Source: RPQJ01 sp963846315 (GTDB lineage: Bacteria > Pseudomonadota > Gammaproteobacteria > Steroidobacterales > Steroidobacteraceae). From it: DNA of 64,000 nt. The notes beneath the pieces were generated by a model that saw only the letters and a program-made list of their open reading frames with translations, searched no databases and was not told where the DNA came from. Shown here one piece after another: positions 63,859 to 64,000 of the stretch. A program made the translations under genes and the position numbers. The first letter of the stretch is position 1; every line of letters begins with the position of its first letter. Location of the stretch: the NCBI GenBank assembly GCA_963846315.1, contig CAWJVM010000016.1, forward strand, positions 235,488-299,487. Direction: 5' to 3'.

Positions 63859-64000
63859 CCACACGGAGTATAGGCTCCCCACCAAGACTGACCTAGCCCA
63901 GACCTTTGCCATTTCGTCGGGTCACAATGGCGCGGGAGACCCACGGGCCACCAGTCGATTTGTTGCCGCGATTGCGCAGAAACTGGCATCGGAAACCCAA

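Noticed and set aside
63927..64000. A plus-strand ATG frame running off the right edge
   Set aside because: Only 24 codons are visible and no ribosome site or family pattern supports it.

Overview
The window is GC-rich, densely packed chromosomal DNA. Its recognisable genes (dnaX-ybaB-recR with the SRP RNA upstream, divergent ppsR/ppsA, a YqiB-type DUF1249 protein, hemG, a DUF3149 peptide, two wax ester synthase/DGAT genes, a DUF1302 protein) point to a gammaproteobacterium, most likely from the Xanthomonadales/Nevskiales/Steroidobacterales side. That placement is an inference from gene content and codon bias only. No rRNA, tRNA, transposase or CRISPR array was found.

Region by region. 1-4.8 kb: two tandem RND efflux permeases, the first cut by the window edge. 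4.9-7 kb: a small membrane protein, a coiled-coil protein and a DUF1249 protein. 7.3-10.6 kb: PEP synthetase and its regulatory kinase/phosphotransferase. 10.6-13.4 kb: recR, ybaB and dnaX with the 4.5S RNA. 13.4-17.3 kb: an M20 amidohydrolase (frameshifted), queF (frameshifted) and an exported M3 oligopeptidase. 17.4-22.8 kb: a lipid block with an alpha/beta hydrolase converging on an operon of two SDRs, an acyl-CoA dehydrogenase and a wax synthase/DGAT. 22.9-28.5 kb: a LysR-like regulator overlapping an M64 peptidase, a MgtC/DUF4010 protein, a PrsW-like protease and a CHRD protein. 28.5-31.3 kb: the 3' end of a lost amidohydrolase gene, then ahpC-ahpF behind an OxyR-like site, then a DUF3149 peptide. 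31.3-36 kb: a b561-like membrane protein, hemG, a cold-shock/DUF1294 protein, an ornithine cyclodeaminase homologue, an RRM protein and a long IF-1. 36-40.4 kb: membrane proteins and a PEP carboxylase gene with five frame changes. 40.4-48.8 kb: a DUF1302 outer-membrane protein, an SDR, an AbrB/PIN module, a luciferase-like oxidoreductase, a DUF4124 protein, a second wax synthase/DGAT and an acyl-CoA ligase. 48.9-64 kb is more accessory: two TIGR02450-type proteins, a nuclease-like orphan, DUF4398/OmpA lipoproteins, several toxin-antitoxin pairs, an SOS-box-controlled DUF222-HNH endonuclease, a CFI-box secreted protein, an alkylsulfatase-like lipoprotein and an NHL propeller.

Two themes stand out. 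First, lipid activation, oxidation and storage genes recur (acyl-CoA ligase, acyl-CoA dehydrogenase, SDRs, two WS/DGATs), so neutral-lipid storage is plausible. Second, many genes look indel-damaged: ppc, queF, the M20 hydrolase, the OmpA lipoprotein, the HNH endonuclease and the CFI-box gene each read intact across two or more frames. Either the sequence carries single-base errors or the genome is decaying; the even spread over housekeeping genes favours sequence error for most of them. True remnants (amidohydrolase tail, a toxin with an internal deletion, an orphan ParD, a RelBE junction scrap) show real turnover in the right-hand part.

The best candidates for new biology are the LexA-box HNH gene, a PD-(D/E)XK-like protein that seems to have lost its catalytic lysine, a TIGR02450 domain fused to an unknown N-terminal domain, and a 41-bp dispersed repeat, one copy of which sits where a ParE toxin gene would be expected. 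None amounts to a proven new system.
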